From the NCBI GenBank assembly GCA_951800155.1, contig CATOJL010000064.1, positions 1-7,702 on the forward strand: a stretch of DNA of 7,702 nucleotides, in the 5' to 3' direction. The translations under genes were made by a program, and so were the position numbers. Source of the DNA: an uncultured Bacilli bacterium. GTDB lineage: Bacteria > Bacillota_I > Bacilli_A > RF39 > UBA660. Of the stretch, positions 1 to 5,435 are shown one piece after another. The notes beneath the pieces are model-generated. The model did not search any database. It saw only the letters and a list, made by a program, of their open reading frames with translations, and was not told the origin of the DNA. Each line of letters opens with the position of its first letter. Within the stretch, counting starts at the first letter, position 1.

Positions 1-453
1 AATAATAACAAGCCACAAACAAATAATAATTCTAATAAAAATAATAACAATACATCTAATAATAAACAAGATACACCATCTAATAATATAGACCCTAAAC
101 AATGTGAAACGCTTTATTACAAATATAAGAATTTATATAAAAATAAATTTACTACCAAACAAGAACGCTTTAGTCCAGAACAATATGTAACTATTAGAAA
201 TGCAACTTATCCTTATAAATGGCATTATGAATGGTGGTTACCAACTAAAAAATGGATAGTAGTAAGCGATGCAACCTTTCCAGTAAGAGATGGAGTTGAA
301 AAAATGTTCCCCGCACCATCTAGAGATGGAAAAGAGATAGCATACGAAGAAAATGGCATAACTTATTATACGGGAGAAAAAACACAAACTTATCAAGCCT
401 ATGCTTATTCTGTTGAGGTTGCTATACCTGGAGTTTGTACTTTTACTGACTAA
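1..453 (+). CDS. C-terminal part of an Asn-rich, probably exported protein (5' truncated)
   Basis: The frame is open from the first base to TAA at 451-453, giving 150 residues with no start inside the window. The first ~30 residues are a low-complexity Asn/Lys/Ser/Thr/Gln tract of the kind that forms flexible linkers in surface proteins. A compact region of about 115 residues follows, starting at a Cys (about residue 36) and ending with a second Cys five residues before the end, rich in Tyr and Trp (a WHYEWW stretch, then KKW). The two Cys could form a disulfide, which would fit export. The next gene, a lipoprotein, begins 18 bp downstream with its own Shine-Dalgarno, so the two are probably co-transcribed. 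I do not recognise the folded domain. Whether it is cargo of the element or flanking DNA is undecided. Confidence is good that it is coding, low on role. Confidence 0.75.
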   Translation, partial: NNNKPQTNNNSNKNNNNTSNNKQDTPSNNIDPKQCETLYYKYKNLYKNKFTTKQERFSPEQYVTIRNATYPYKWHYEWWLPTKKWIVVSDATFPVRDGVEKMFPAPSRDGKEIAYEENGITYYTGEKTQTYQAYAYSVEVAIPGVCTFTD

Positions 454-471
454 TTAAAGAGGAGTGAGAAA

Positions 472-1290
472 ATGAAAAAAATAAAATATTTAGGTTTAAT
501 TGTCATAATGCTTATAGCATTAACAGGGTGTGGAGATAAAAAAGAAGAAATAAAAAAAGACACTATCTTATTGAAAGAAGATTTAAAATTTGAAGTCAAT
601 AGCGAAGTAAATTTATTATCTATGATTAGTGAAGATAATAAAGTCAAAGTTTTAAGTGAGGACGAAACAATAGATACTTCTACTTTAGGTGAAAAAGAAA
701 TCACTATCAAATATGAAGTAGAAGAAAAAGAAGAAGAAAAAACTTTTAAAATAACTATTGTAGATACACAAGCCCCTACTATTGAATATACAAAAGAATT
801 AAGTACAAATGTAGGAACAAAAATTGACCTATTAAAAAATGTCAAAGTAAGTGATAATTCAAAAGAAGAAATCAAAGCCACTATTGAGGGCGATTATAAT
901 TTTGATAATGAGGGAACATATAATCTTAAATATGTTGCAGTAGATAGTAGTAATAACAAAACCGAAGAAGAATTTACTTTAAAAGTAAATAAACCTACTT
1001 GTAATAAAAAAAGTGGTAGTTGGAGTACATCAAAACCAAGTTCATTATGCGAATATACTACAAAAAAATTAGTATGGCGTTGGCAAGTTGTAGATTATGA
1101 TAGTAATACTGATACTAATATTTATGGGTGGACAATAGATGTAAGTTATGGTGGTGGTGTTGGAAGTGCATTACCAAGTCAAGTTGATAGTCGCTATGAT
1201 GTTTATCCTTACTTATCTACCCAGCCAAAAGAAAAATACAATGATAATCAAGACCACGAAAAAACAATAACAGTTTATATTATTAAATAG
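472..1290 (+). CDS. Lipoprotein with Ig-like (DUF5011/Big_3-type) domains
   Basis: A 272-residue lipoprotein. The start at 472 is supported by AGAGGAGTGA at 458-467. Residues 1-20 are a type II signal peptide: KKIK n-region, hydrophobic core, lipobox LTGC with the lipidated Cys at 20. After a charged linker come two beta-rich repeats at about 38-98 and 99-172, joined by DTQAP (98-102). The TQAP join and the 'EGTYNLKYVAVDSSNN' stretch are typical of bacterial Ig-like domains of the DUF5011/Big_3 kind, which act as spacers or adhesive modules on the cell surface. The C-terminal ~100 residues form a different domain with Cys177, Cys193 and a VWRW motif; I do not recognise it. The protein should be anchored to the outer face of the cytoplasmic membrane. 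The gene probably shares a transcript with the upstream truncated gene, and a terminator follows. Surface localisation is well supported; ligand and role are unknown. Confidence 0.85.
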   Translation: MKKIKYLGLIVIMLIALTGCGDKKEEIKKDTILLKEDLKFEVNSEVNLLSMISEDNKVKVLSEDETIDTSTLGEKEITIKYEVEEKEEEKTFKITIVDTQAPTIEYTKELSTNVGTKIDLLKNVKVSDNSKEEIKATIEGDYNFDNEGTYNLKYVAVDSSNNKTEEEFTLKVNKPTCNKKSGSWSTSKPSSLCEYTTKKLVWRWQVVDYDSNTDTNIYGWTIDVSYGGGVGSALPSQVDSRYDVYPYLSTQPKEKYNDNQDHEKTITVYIIK

Positions 1291-1300
1291 TTAAAACAAG

Positions 1301-1347
1301 AAGTAGTATTTATAAATGTTTTAAGAATAGATACTACTTTTATTTTG
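1301..1347 (+). terminator. Rho-independent terminator after the lipoprotein gene
   Basis: AAGTAGTAT (1301-1309) pairs perfectly with ATACTACTT (1331-1339) around a 21-nt loop, followed by the T-rich tail TTTATTTTG. It starts 11 bp after the lipoprotein stop codon. The long loop makes it weaker than a classic terminator, but its place and tail fit. Confidence 0.6.
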
Positions 1348-1368
1348 CAGAATAGAAAGGAAAATTTT

Positions 1369-1503
1369 ATGTTAGAAGATATTTTTAAAATTTTAGGTTT
1401 TGGGGGTTTTATTGCTATTTGCATTATGGCTTTTACTATACCTAGTAACCCTTATGAAATAATACCTAGTTATACTATTATGGGGTTTGATAAGCCTTTA
1501 TAG
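1369..1503 (+). CDS. Small membrane protein, 44 aa, possibly truncated by an in-frame TAG
   Basis: ATG at 1369 is preceded by GAAAGGAA (1355-1362). The 44-residue product begins MLEDIFKILGFGGF, has one hydrophobic segment at about residues 8-24, then a polar stretch ending FDKPL and TAG at 1501-1503. Reading past the TAG in the same frame gives a further 24 codons to TAA at 1576-1578; these encode a second strongly hydrophobic segment (IIMVGWFFYSVFL). The layout suggests an ancestral two-pass protein of about 69 residues now cut after its first helix. A functional 44-residue single-pass peptide is the alternative. It lies between two terminators, so it is its own transcription unit or relies on readthrough. 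No family recognised. Confidence 0.5.
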   Translation: MLEDIFKILGFGGFIAICIMAFTIPSNPYEIIPSYTIMGFDKPL

Positions 1504-1579
1504 TTATGTATAATAATGGTTGGTTGGTTTTTTTATTCAGTATTTTTAAGTGAATTTTATGATTATATAAATAACTAAC

Positions 1580-1628
1580 AAAATAATTTTGGTACATGTA
1601 ATTGTGATCCAAAATTATTTTTTGTTTT
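1580..1628 (+). terminator. Strong rho-independent terminator, 13-bp stem
   Basis: AAAATAATTTTGG (1580-1592) is perfectly complementary to CCAAAATTATTTT (1609-1621) around a 16-nt loop, followed by a T-rich tail to 1628. The left arm begins with an A-run, so it could also stop transcripts on the minus strand. It insulates the small membrane-protein gene from the next transcription unit. Confidence 0.8.
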
Positions 1629-1652
1629 AATGTATTAAATATTGGCAAAAAA

Positions 1653-1661
1653 TGGTATAAT
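1653..1661 (+). promoter_or_regulatory. Extended -10 promoter for the 1684 gene
   Basis: TGGTATAAT at 1653-1661 is a perfect extended -10 element (TGn plus TATAAT). No good -35 sits 17 bp upstream, which is usual for extended -10 promoters. It lies just after a terminator and about 23 bp before the ATG at 1684, so the predicted leader is short but still contains the GAGGAGG ribosome binding site at 1668-1674. Confidence 0.65.
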
Positions 1662-1683
1662 TTTCTTGAGGAGGAATACTTTT

Positions 1684-2097
1684 ATGGCTAAAGAAGTGAA
1701 AAATCAATATGGCGTAAAAGTTGGTGATGTATTTTATCTAGATACTAGACATTTCATACACTATTTTCAAGTCGTTGCTTTAAGGGGAAAAAGTCAAGCT
1801 GTTATAAGAGAAATTGAATTTGAAAAAGTAGGAGAAAATGAGTATAAGGAAGATATGGTAATACCCCATCTAAATCATTATAAAAATGAGAGTGCTTATA
1901 TAGAAAACAACAATATAGGCATGTCAAAAACTATACAAAAACATGTTAATTCTAATGAAGAATATCTTTATATAAGTTTTAACTATTTTTTAAATCGTAG
2001 TGGCATTAGAAAACCATATGATAAATTGGCTTGTTATGAAATGGCTTATTTATGGGACGGCAAGCCAAAAGTACATTATATTGATTATATACATTAA
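1684..2097 (+). CDS. Small hypothetical protein of phage/ICE type, 137 aa
   Basis: The frame is open from a TTG at 1642, but that codon lies upstream of the extended -10 box and has no Shine-Dalgarno. ATG at 1684 follows GAGGAGG (1668-1674) at 9 nt spacing and is the start I choose. The protein begins MAKEVKNQYGVKVGDVFYLDT and contains a pattern 'GDVFY...HYFQVVALRGKSQAVIREI' that I associate with small hypothetical proteins of Firmicutes phages and integrative elements. That is recall, not a search. No catalytic motif, signal peptide or membrane segment is visible; the second half is rich in Tyr, Asn and charged residues and looks soluble. It is first in a two-gene unit with the HTH gene 25 bp downstream, which suggests an early accessory or regulatory role in the element. 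Confidence 0.8.
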   Translation: MAKEVKNQYGVKVGDVFYLDTRHFIHYFQVVALRGKSQAVIREIEFEKVGENEYKEDMVIPHLNHYKNESAYIENNNIGMSKTIQKHVNSNEEYLYISFNYFLNRSGIRKPYDKLACYEMAYLWDGKPKVHYIDYIH

Positions 2098-2122
2098 AGT
2101 ATTTTTGAAAGGAACATAAAAT

Positions 2123-2530
2123 ATGAATAATTTAAAAGAAGAATTTGACAAAAATTTTGAACTAGACAAGCAAATAAACAAAACTTATGTTGAGGTTATG
2201 GAAGTAGTAAAAGAAACACATAAACCTACTCTACAAAAATTTATTGACGAAACGGGACTAGGTAAAGGGACTTTTTATAATCTAACAAATGGGTATAAAA
2301 AACCACTTATGACATCGCTTGTTGCGTTTGCAGTAGTATTTAAAATCAATTTAAAAAATGTTGAAGATTTACTACGAGCATGGGGACTAGGTTTTGAGCC
2401 AGGTAACAAAGTACATCACGCTTACTCACAACTTATAGAAAAATTTAGTGGTAAAACAATGGCAGAGTGTAACGAATTCTTAAAAGAAGTAGGAATTCAT
2501 GAAAAATATTGGCTAAACGATGGTAGGTAA
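2123..2530 (+). CDS. Helix-turn-helix (XRE-like) DNA-binding protein, 135 aa
   Basis: ATG at 2123 follows AAAGGAA (2108-2114). Residues 1-35 are a charged helical lead-in. Residues 36-86 look like a lambda-repressor/XRE-type helix-turn-helix: 'LQKFIDETGLGKGTFYNLTNGYKKP' has the usual helix 2 - turn - recognition helix pattern (recognition helix about 47-57), followed by a hydrophobic helix and 'LKNVEDLLRAWGLGF', as in domains that count two helices after the recognition helix. The C-terminal ~45 residues are probably helical and may dimerise. XRE proteins near the origin and rep of ICEs and plasmids commonly control excision or replication. Here the nearest structured DNA is the inverted repeat at 2730-2760 and the palindromes at 2594 and 2683, which are candidate operators. 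The gene is second in a two-gene unit and is closed by a terminator. DNA binding is well supported; its target is inferred. Confidence 0.8.
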   Translation: MNNLKEEFDKNFELDKQINKTYVEVMEVVKETHKPTLQKFIDETGLGKGTFYNLTNGYKKPLMTSLVAFAVVFKINLKNVEDLLRAWGLGFEPGNKVHHAYSQLIEKFSGKTMAECNEFLKEVGIHEKYWLNDGR

Positions 2531-2542
2531 TAACTAAAAATT

Positions 2543-2575
2543 AGAGCATATTCTAAAAAAATATGTTCTTTTTTT
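2543..2575 (+). terminator. Terminator after the HTH gene
   Basis: AGAGCATAT (2543-2551) pairs with ATATGTTCT (2561-2569), one G-U wobble, with a 9-nt loop and a following run of seven T (2569-2575). Confidence 0.75.
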
Positions 2576-2593
2576 ATGTCTTGAAACGATTTT

Positions 2594-2617
2594 TTCCATC
2601 AATGGTGGAATTTTTTT
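2594..2617 (+). terminator. Second hairpin with T-run, possible tandem terminator
   Basis: TTCCATCAATGGTGGAA (2594-2610) is an imperfect 17-bp palindrome with one T·G pair; as RNA it folds into a short stem with a tiny loop and is followed directly by seven T (2611-2617). It may back up the terminator at 2543-2575. The same core recurs at 2683-2695 without a T-run, so it may instead be a recognition site. Confidence 0.4.
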
Positions 2618-2695
2618 ACTTTAAAATAAGGACTTCCTAAATACCAAACCATTTAAACCCTTTATTTATAAGGATTTAATTTCCATCGTCGGTGG
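2596..2695. repeat. Imperfect palindrome CCATC-n3-GGTGG repeated twice
   Basis: CCATCAATGGTGG (2596-2608) and CCATCGTCGGTGG (2683-2695) share both 5-base arms and the two preceding T residues, and differ only in the 3-nt centre. They are 87 bp apart, in the noncoding DNA between the HTH gene and the 59-residue gene. The T·G mismatch in the arms is kept in both copies, which suits an RNA hairpin or a protein that reads the two half-sites differently. Binding sites for the HTH protein or a folded leader/antisense RNA are possible; neither can be shown here. Confidence 0.5.
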
Positions 2696-2728
2696 GCTAC
2701 GGAACTCTAATATCTTGCTAAAATGGAC

Positions 2729-2756
2729 TTGTAATTTGAAAGGCGCCAACTAAAAT
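2729..2756 (+). promoter_or_regulatory. Candidate promoter for the 59-aa gene
   Basis: TTGTAA (2729-2734) and TAAAAT (2751-2756) are separated by 16 bp and lie 35 bp before the ATG at 2791. Matches to consensus are 4/6 and 5/6. The elements fall almost exactly on the arms of the inverted repeat at 2730-2760, so a protein bound there would block RNA polymerase. Confidence 0.35.
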
Positions 2757-2760
2757 TACA
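2730..2760. promoter_or_regulatory. 31-bp inverted repeat with GGCGCC centre, candidate operator
   Basis: TGTAATTT (2730-2737) and AAATTACA (2753-2760) are perfect 8-bp inverted arms. The palindrome GGCGCC (2742-2747) sits at the centre, conspicuous in such AT-rich DNA. Size, dyad symmetry and overlap with a candidate promoter fit an operator for a dimeric regulator such as the XRE-like protein encoded upstream. Confidence 0.45.
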
Positions 2761-2790
2761 CAAAATCTAACGAAAGGAGAATATGCAAAC

Positions 2791-2970
2791 ATGATAAATA
2801 TTGAACTACCTTGCAAAATTGAAGAACGCATAAGCGCTAAAACAAACAAGCCTTATATGGTTGTATTAGTTCAAGTAACTGAAGACTACGAGATGGAATT
2901 ATTCATAACTCGTGAACAACAAGCAGTTATTCGTATGGCTTATGCTATGGCTAGTAAACAAAGTAAATAG
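2791..2970 (+). CDS. Small hypothetical protein, 59 aa, next to the origin
   Basis: ATG at 2791 follows AAAGGAGA (2773-2780) at 10 nt spacing; the frame ends with TAG at 2968-2970. The product starts MINIELPCKIEERISAKTNK, has a predicted beta-rich middle (MVVLVQVTEDYEMELFI) and ends in a basic helix (REQQAVIRMAYAMASKQSK). No signal peptide or membrane segment is visible. Its position just upstream of the stem-loop origin and rep suggests a replication or copy-control accessory, possibly a small nucleic-acid-binding protein. That is inference from context only; I do not recognise the family. The strong ribosome binding site and clean frame make it very likely to be translated. Confidence 0.65.
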   Translation: MINIELPCKIEERISAKTNKPYMVVLVQVTEDYEMELFITREQQAVIRMAYAMASKQSK

Positions 2971-2995
2971 CCATTAACAACAAGACTAATTTATA

Positions 2996-3051
2996 ACCTT
3001 AATGTTACATCTATCTATTGTTTTAAATAGTAGTTAGATTAGCATTAAGGT
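2996..3051. repeat. Long interrupted inverted repeat upstream of the origin
   Basis: ACCTTAATG (2996-3004) and CATTAAGGT (3043-3051) are perfect 9-bp arms. Inside them ATCTA (3009-3013) pairs with TAGAT (3035-3039), and CTATT (3015-3019) with AATAG (3026-3030). Together they form a nested imperfect hairpin of 56 nt. There is no T-run after it and no gene in it, so it is not a normal terminator. A single-strand origin, which rolling-circle replicons place in noncoding DNA as an imperfect hairpin, is a reasonable candidate role. Confidence 0.5.
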
Positions 3052-3068
3052 AAATTTATAAAAAATAT

Positions 3069-3089
3069 TGCTACATGCTACATGCTACA
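3069..3089. repeat. Three tandem TGCTACA iterons beside the origin stem-loop
   Basis: TGCTACA occurs three times without spacing (3069-3075, 3076-3082, 3083-3089); the last copy overlaps the left arm of the stem-loop by two bases. In CRESS-DNA viruses the Rep HUH domain binds short direct repeats next to the nonanucleotide stem-loop. The core GCTAC appears again in the adjacent GC-rich hairpin (3134-3138) and at 2696-2700. Confidence 0.8.
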
Positions 3090-3117
3090 TATAAGGGGTA
3101 ATACTAGCCCTTATATG
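3088..3117 (-). other. Rolling-circle origin: stem-loop with TAGTATTAC nonanucleotide
   Basis: CATATAAGGG (3088-3097) and CCCTTATATG (3108-3117) form a perfect 10-bp stem with a 10-nt loop, GTAATACTAG on the + strand. On the minus strand the loop reads CTAGTATTAC, containing TAGTATTAC (3106 down to 3098), the nonanucleotide in circovirus origins. By analogy with TAGTATT/AC, the nick would fall on the minus strand between 3100 and 3099. The + strand loop also matches the geminivirus TAATATTAC at 7 of 9 positions, so the strand is not certain. Three iterons abut the stem and the matching Rep gene starts 127 bp downstream. Motif, structure, repeats and a cognate endonuclease together make an origin call strong; it may double as the transfer origin. 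Confidence 0.85.
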
Positions 3118-3161
3118 GTGGGGGGCTAAAGTGGCTACGCCACTCGCCCCACTCATGGGCG
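3118..3161. repeat. GC-rich hairpin abutting the origin, with a competing fold
   Basis: AGTGGC (3130-3135) and GCCACT (3139-3144) form a perfect stem with a TAC loop, extended by GTGGGG (3118-3123) with CCCCAC (3147-3152) and C3126 with G3146. It begins at the base after the origin stem-loop. CGCCC (3145-3149) can instead pair with GGGCG (3157-3161), so the two folds exclude each other. No T-run follows. Possible roles are a second recognition hairpin for Rep, a single-strand origin, or a switching leader for rep. Confidence 0.6.
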
Positions 3162-3244
3162 TGTATTAACTAGTATATGTATTAGCGCATTAGTTCTTTG
3201 AAAATTTAATAATAATCTAAACTTTTAAAAATAGGAGTGATAAC

Positions 3245-4255
3245 ATGGCAGATAATAGCCAAAGTCGTAAATGGGCTTTAACGATTAACAACCCACTAGA
3301 ACACGGCTTTACGGACGAAGTAATAAAAGAAACTTTGCAAAAATTCGCTCTTGACTACTATTGTATGTGTAAGGAAATCGGCAACGAAACACAAACGCTA
3401 CATATCCATATCTTTATTTATTCAAAATCGCCGATTCGCTTTACAACGATACAGAGTCGCTTTAACAAAATAGCACATATAGAAAAAGCCTATGGGACTA
3501 TACAAGATAATATTGACTATGTGAGAAAAACGGGCAAGTTTGAAAATACCGACAAAGCCGAAACATCTGTTGAGGGCAGTTTTGAAGAATACGGAACGAT
3601 ACCATCGGAATTACAAGAAAAAGACCCCGTTATAGGGCAATTATTAGAAGATATAAAAGATGGTAAGTCAAACATCGAGATTATAGAAAATAACCCACAA
3701 TGGGCTTTAAAAATACGAGATATAGACTTGATAAGAGAAACTTATCTAGCCGATAAGTACATGAGAGAAAACCGAGATATAGTTTGTACATATGTCTTTG
3801 GGCATACAGGCGTTGGTAAGACACGAGATATATACAAAAGACATGGTGCTAAAAATATATGTCGTATCACGAATTATGCAAGTAGTAGAGGCGTAAATTT
3901 TGACTCATATAAAAGCATTATGAATACCCTAGTATTTGAGGAATTTCATAGTCAAATACCCATCGGTGATATGCTTAATTATACCGATATATATCCCCTT
4001 ATGCTACCCGCGAGATATAGTGATAAGGTGGCTTGTTACACTTATGTCTATATAACTTCAAATGTTCCCCTAGAGGAGCAATATTATGACTTACGATGTG
4101 GTTTAAAGTATAGAGCAGTTTGGGACGCGTTTTTGCGTAGAATTCATAACATAATTGAGTACAAAAGTGATGGCTCAATTATAGTACATAAAATGACTAA
4201 AAAATTGGAGGAATTAGAAAATGAAGAAAATAAAACGAATAATGAAAAAAATTAA
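3245..4255 (+). CDS. rep: CRESS-type replication initiator: HUH endonuclease plus superfamily 3 helicase
   Basis: A 336-residue Rep; start ATG 3245 follows AGGAGTGA (3233-3240). The N-terminal HUH nuclease has motif I WALTINNP (10-17), motif II TLHIHIFIY with metal-binding His53 and His55, and motif III DYVRKTGK (91-98) with nucleophile Tyr92 and Lys95. The C-terminal SF3 helicase has Walker A GHTGVGKT (186-193), Walker B LVFEEF (229-234) and motif C YITSN (269-273). Order, spacing and length match Rep of circoviruses, geminiviruses and bacterial pCRESS plasmids. It should nick the loop at 3098-3107, stay bound to the 5' end through Tyr92, unwind, and rejoin the strand. It stands where Tn916-like elements carry MobT, so it may also serve as relaxase. 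The 3' end overlaps the next gene by 35 bp. A Lys/Glu/Asn-rich tail (318-336) covers the overlap. Biochemical role is near certain; a conjugative role is inferred. Confidence 0.95.
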   Translation: MADNSQSRKWALTINNPLEHGFTDEVIKETLQKFALDYYCMCKEIGNETQTLHIHIFIYSKSPIRFTTIQSRFNKIAHIEKAYGTIQDNIDYVRKTGKFENTDKAETSVEGSFEEYGTIPSELQEKDPVIGQLLEDIKDGKSNIEIIENNPQWALKIRDIDLIRETYLADKYMRENRDIVCTYVFGHTGVGKTRDIYKRHGAKNICRITNYASSRGVNFDSYKSIMNTLVFEEFHSQIPIGDMLNYTDIYPLMLPARYSDKVACYTYVYITSNVPLEEQYYDLRCGLKYRAVWDAFLRRIHNIIEYKSDGSIIVHKMTKKLEELENEENKTNNEKN

Positions 4256-5435
4256 TATTATAAAGGTTTTAATTGTAGAATTATACCTAGTATTAGCACA
4301 ATTAATATGGCACTTAAGAGTCTATGCAATAGATTACATGGTTTCAAAAACCACTACCGAATTACAAATAAAAATGATAAATGCAGTAGTTAATATTGGA
4401 CTTGTAATAATTTTATCAATAATTTTAATCGCTTTAATTATAACTCTTAAAAGACACAATAAAGACAAAGAAGAAGAACAAAAAAATGTTCAAGATGTTG
4501 GCTTAAAAAATGAAAGTGGCGAATTCATAGAAATAGTTGAGATTTTAGATGGCGAAGAAGAAAACGAATGTATACTTGTTGTAGACCCTAAAAATCTTTC
4601 TATTGAAAAATTAAGGGCTAGACAAGACGATGTAGAAACGGCTTATCATATAGATATACATTATATGACACCAAGAATACCAACAAAATACATAAATATT
4701 TATGCAACGCCTAGAGATTTATTACACCCTAAACTATTCCAAGTAACCTTAAATGACAACTTACTAGACGACTTTTTAACGGCTTTAGTAGTTGGAAGTA
4801 CGGGAAGTGGTAAAACATATTTTACACATCAATTACTAGGAAAAATAGTCTTAAATAAATCTTGTAATGGTGAAGATGTACGAGTCTTTATAAGTGATAT
4901 TAAAAATGAAGATTTTAGACAATTTAAAAATCGTCCTAATTATTATGGTATCAATGCAGTAGATGGAATTAAAGAAGTTCATAAAATATTTGAGGAGCGT
5001 ATGGAAAATGACGAAGACAACGAAGATAAAGAAACAATTATTCTTTTAATTGAAGAATATGCAGTGCTTATCAATTCAATAAAGGATAAAAGTGATAAAG
5101 AAAAACTTAAAGATATGGTTGCAGATTTATTGTTTGCTGGGCGTAGTAAAAAAATAATAACAATAGTAAGTCTACAAAGAGCAGATGCAGAATACTTTGT
5201 AAGAGGTGCAAGAGAACAATTTAAAAAAATAATATTGATGGGCGAAATTTCAGATACTCAAATGAAAATGCTTGTAGACGAAAGAAAACGAAAACAATTT
5301 AAAGAAATAAACCCAAGAGGATACGGATACCTTTGTGAAGATGGAAAAATGAAAGTTACGCGTATTAAAGTAGCCGAAATTTCACAAAAGGACAAAGAAG
5401 ACATTGACAATATTATAAGTAGTAAGATGGTTTAA
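4221..5435 (+). CDS. Membrane-anchored FtsK/TcpA-like DNA-transfer ATPase
   Basis: A 404-residue ATPase of the FtsK/SpoIIIE/TcpA group. Start ATG 4221 follows GGAGG (4207-4211) at 9 nt spacing, inside the end of rep. Two membrane segments lie at about 13-36 and 55-76. A charged linker to about 115 is followed by the motor domain: Walker A GSTGSGKT (192-199), Walker B IILLIEEY (273-280) with Glu where many relatives have Asp, and 'LLFAGRSKKIITIVSLQRAD' (303-322), the family's 'GR...QR' sensor region. Tn916 TcpA (Orf21) has the same design and is somewhat longer. In ICEs and mobilizable elements such proteins couple the relaxase-bound strand to the mating channel. No VirB4, VirB6 or other channel gene is present in the window, so a borrowed channel or genes beyond the left edge are needed. 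The rep overlap implies translational coupling. A role in segregation or packaging is a less likely alternative. Confidence 0.85.
   Translation: MKKIKRIMKKINIIKVLIVELYLVLAQLIWHLRVYAIDYMVSKTTTELQIKMINAVVNIGLVIILSIILIALIITLKRHNKDKEEEQKNVQDVGLKNESGEFIEIVEILDGEEENECILVVDPKNLSIEKLRARQDDVETAYHIDIHYMTPRIPTKYINIYATPRDLLHPKLFQVTLNDNLLDDFLTALVVGSTGSGKTYFTHQLLGKIVLNKSCNGEDVRVFISDIKNEDFRQFKNRPNYYGINAVDGIKEVHKIFEERMENDEDNEDKETIILLIEEYAVLINSIKDKSDKEKLKDMVADLLFAGRSKKIITIVSLQRADAEYFVRGAREQFKKIILMGEISDTQMKMLVDERKRKQFKEINPRGYGYLCEDGKMKVTRIKVAEISQKDKEDIDNIISSKMV

Noticed and set aside
450..881. 143-codon open frame on the minus strand opposite the lipoprotein gene
   Set aside because: It is antisense to a gene with signal peptide, lipobox and recognisable domains; its product is a Ser/Leu/Phe/Ile-rich sequence typical of the reverse complement of Lys/Glu/Asn-rich coding DNA, and no ribosome binding site is evident.
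1501..1503. TAG reassigned to an amino acid in this organism
   Set aside because: TAG ends the lipoprotein gene just before a terminator and also ends the 59-aa gene, so it behaves as a normal stop.
1291..1650. Left attachment site of the element in the terminator-rich DNA
   Set aside because: I compared it by eye with the DNA after int and found no convincing direct repeat or shared junction sequence; A/T tracts alone are too common here.
1642..1683. TTG start that would add 14 residues to the 137-aa protein
   Set aside because: The TTG lies upstream of the extended -10 box and lacks a Shine-Dalgarno; ATG 1684 has GAGGAGG at good spacing.
3069..3089. Tandem TGCTACA repeats as a CRISPR or simple satellite
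   Set aside because: The unit is 7 bp with no spacers, occurs only three times, and abuts a replication stem-loop, which fits iterons.
3181..3230. Promoter directly upstream of rep
   Set aside because: Several TATAAT-like stretches exist but none has a -35 at a suitable distance or an extended -10, so no promoter can be assigned.
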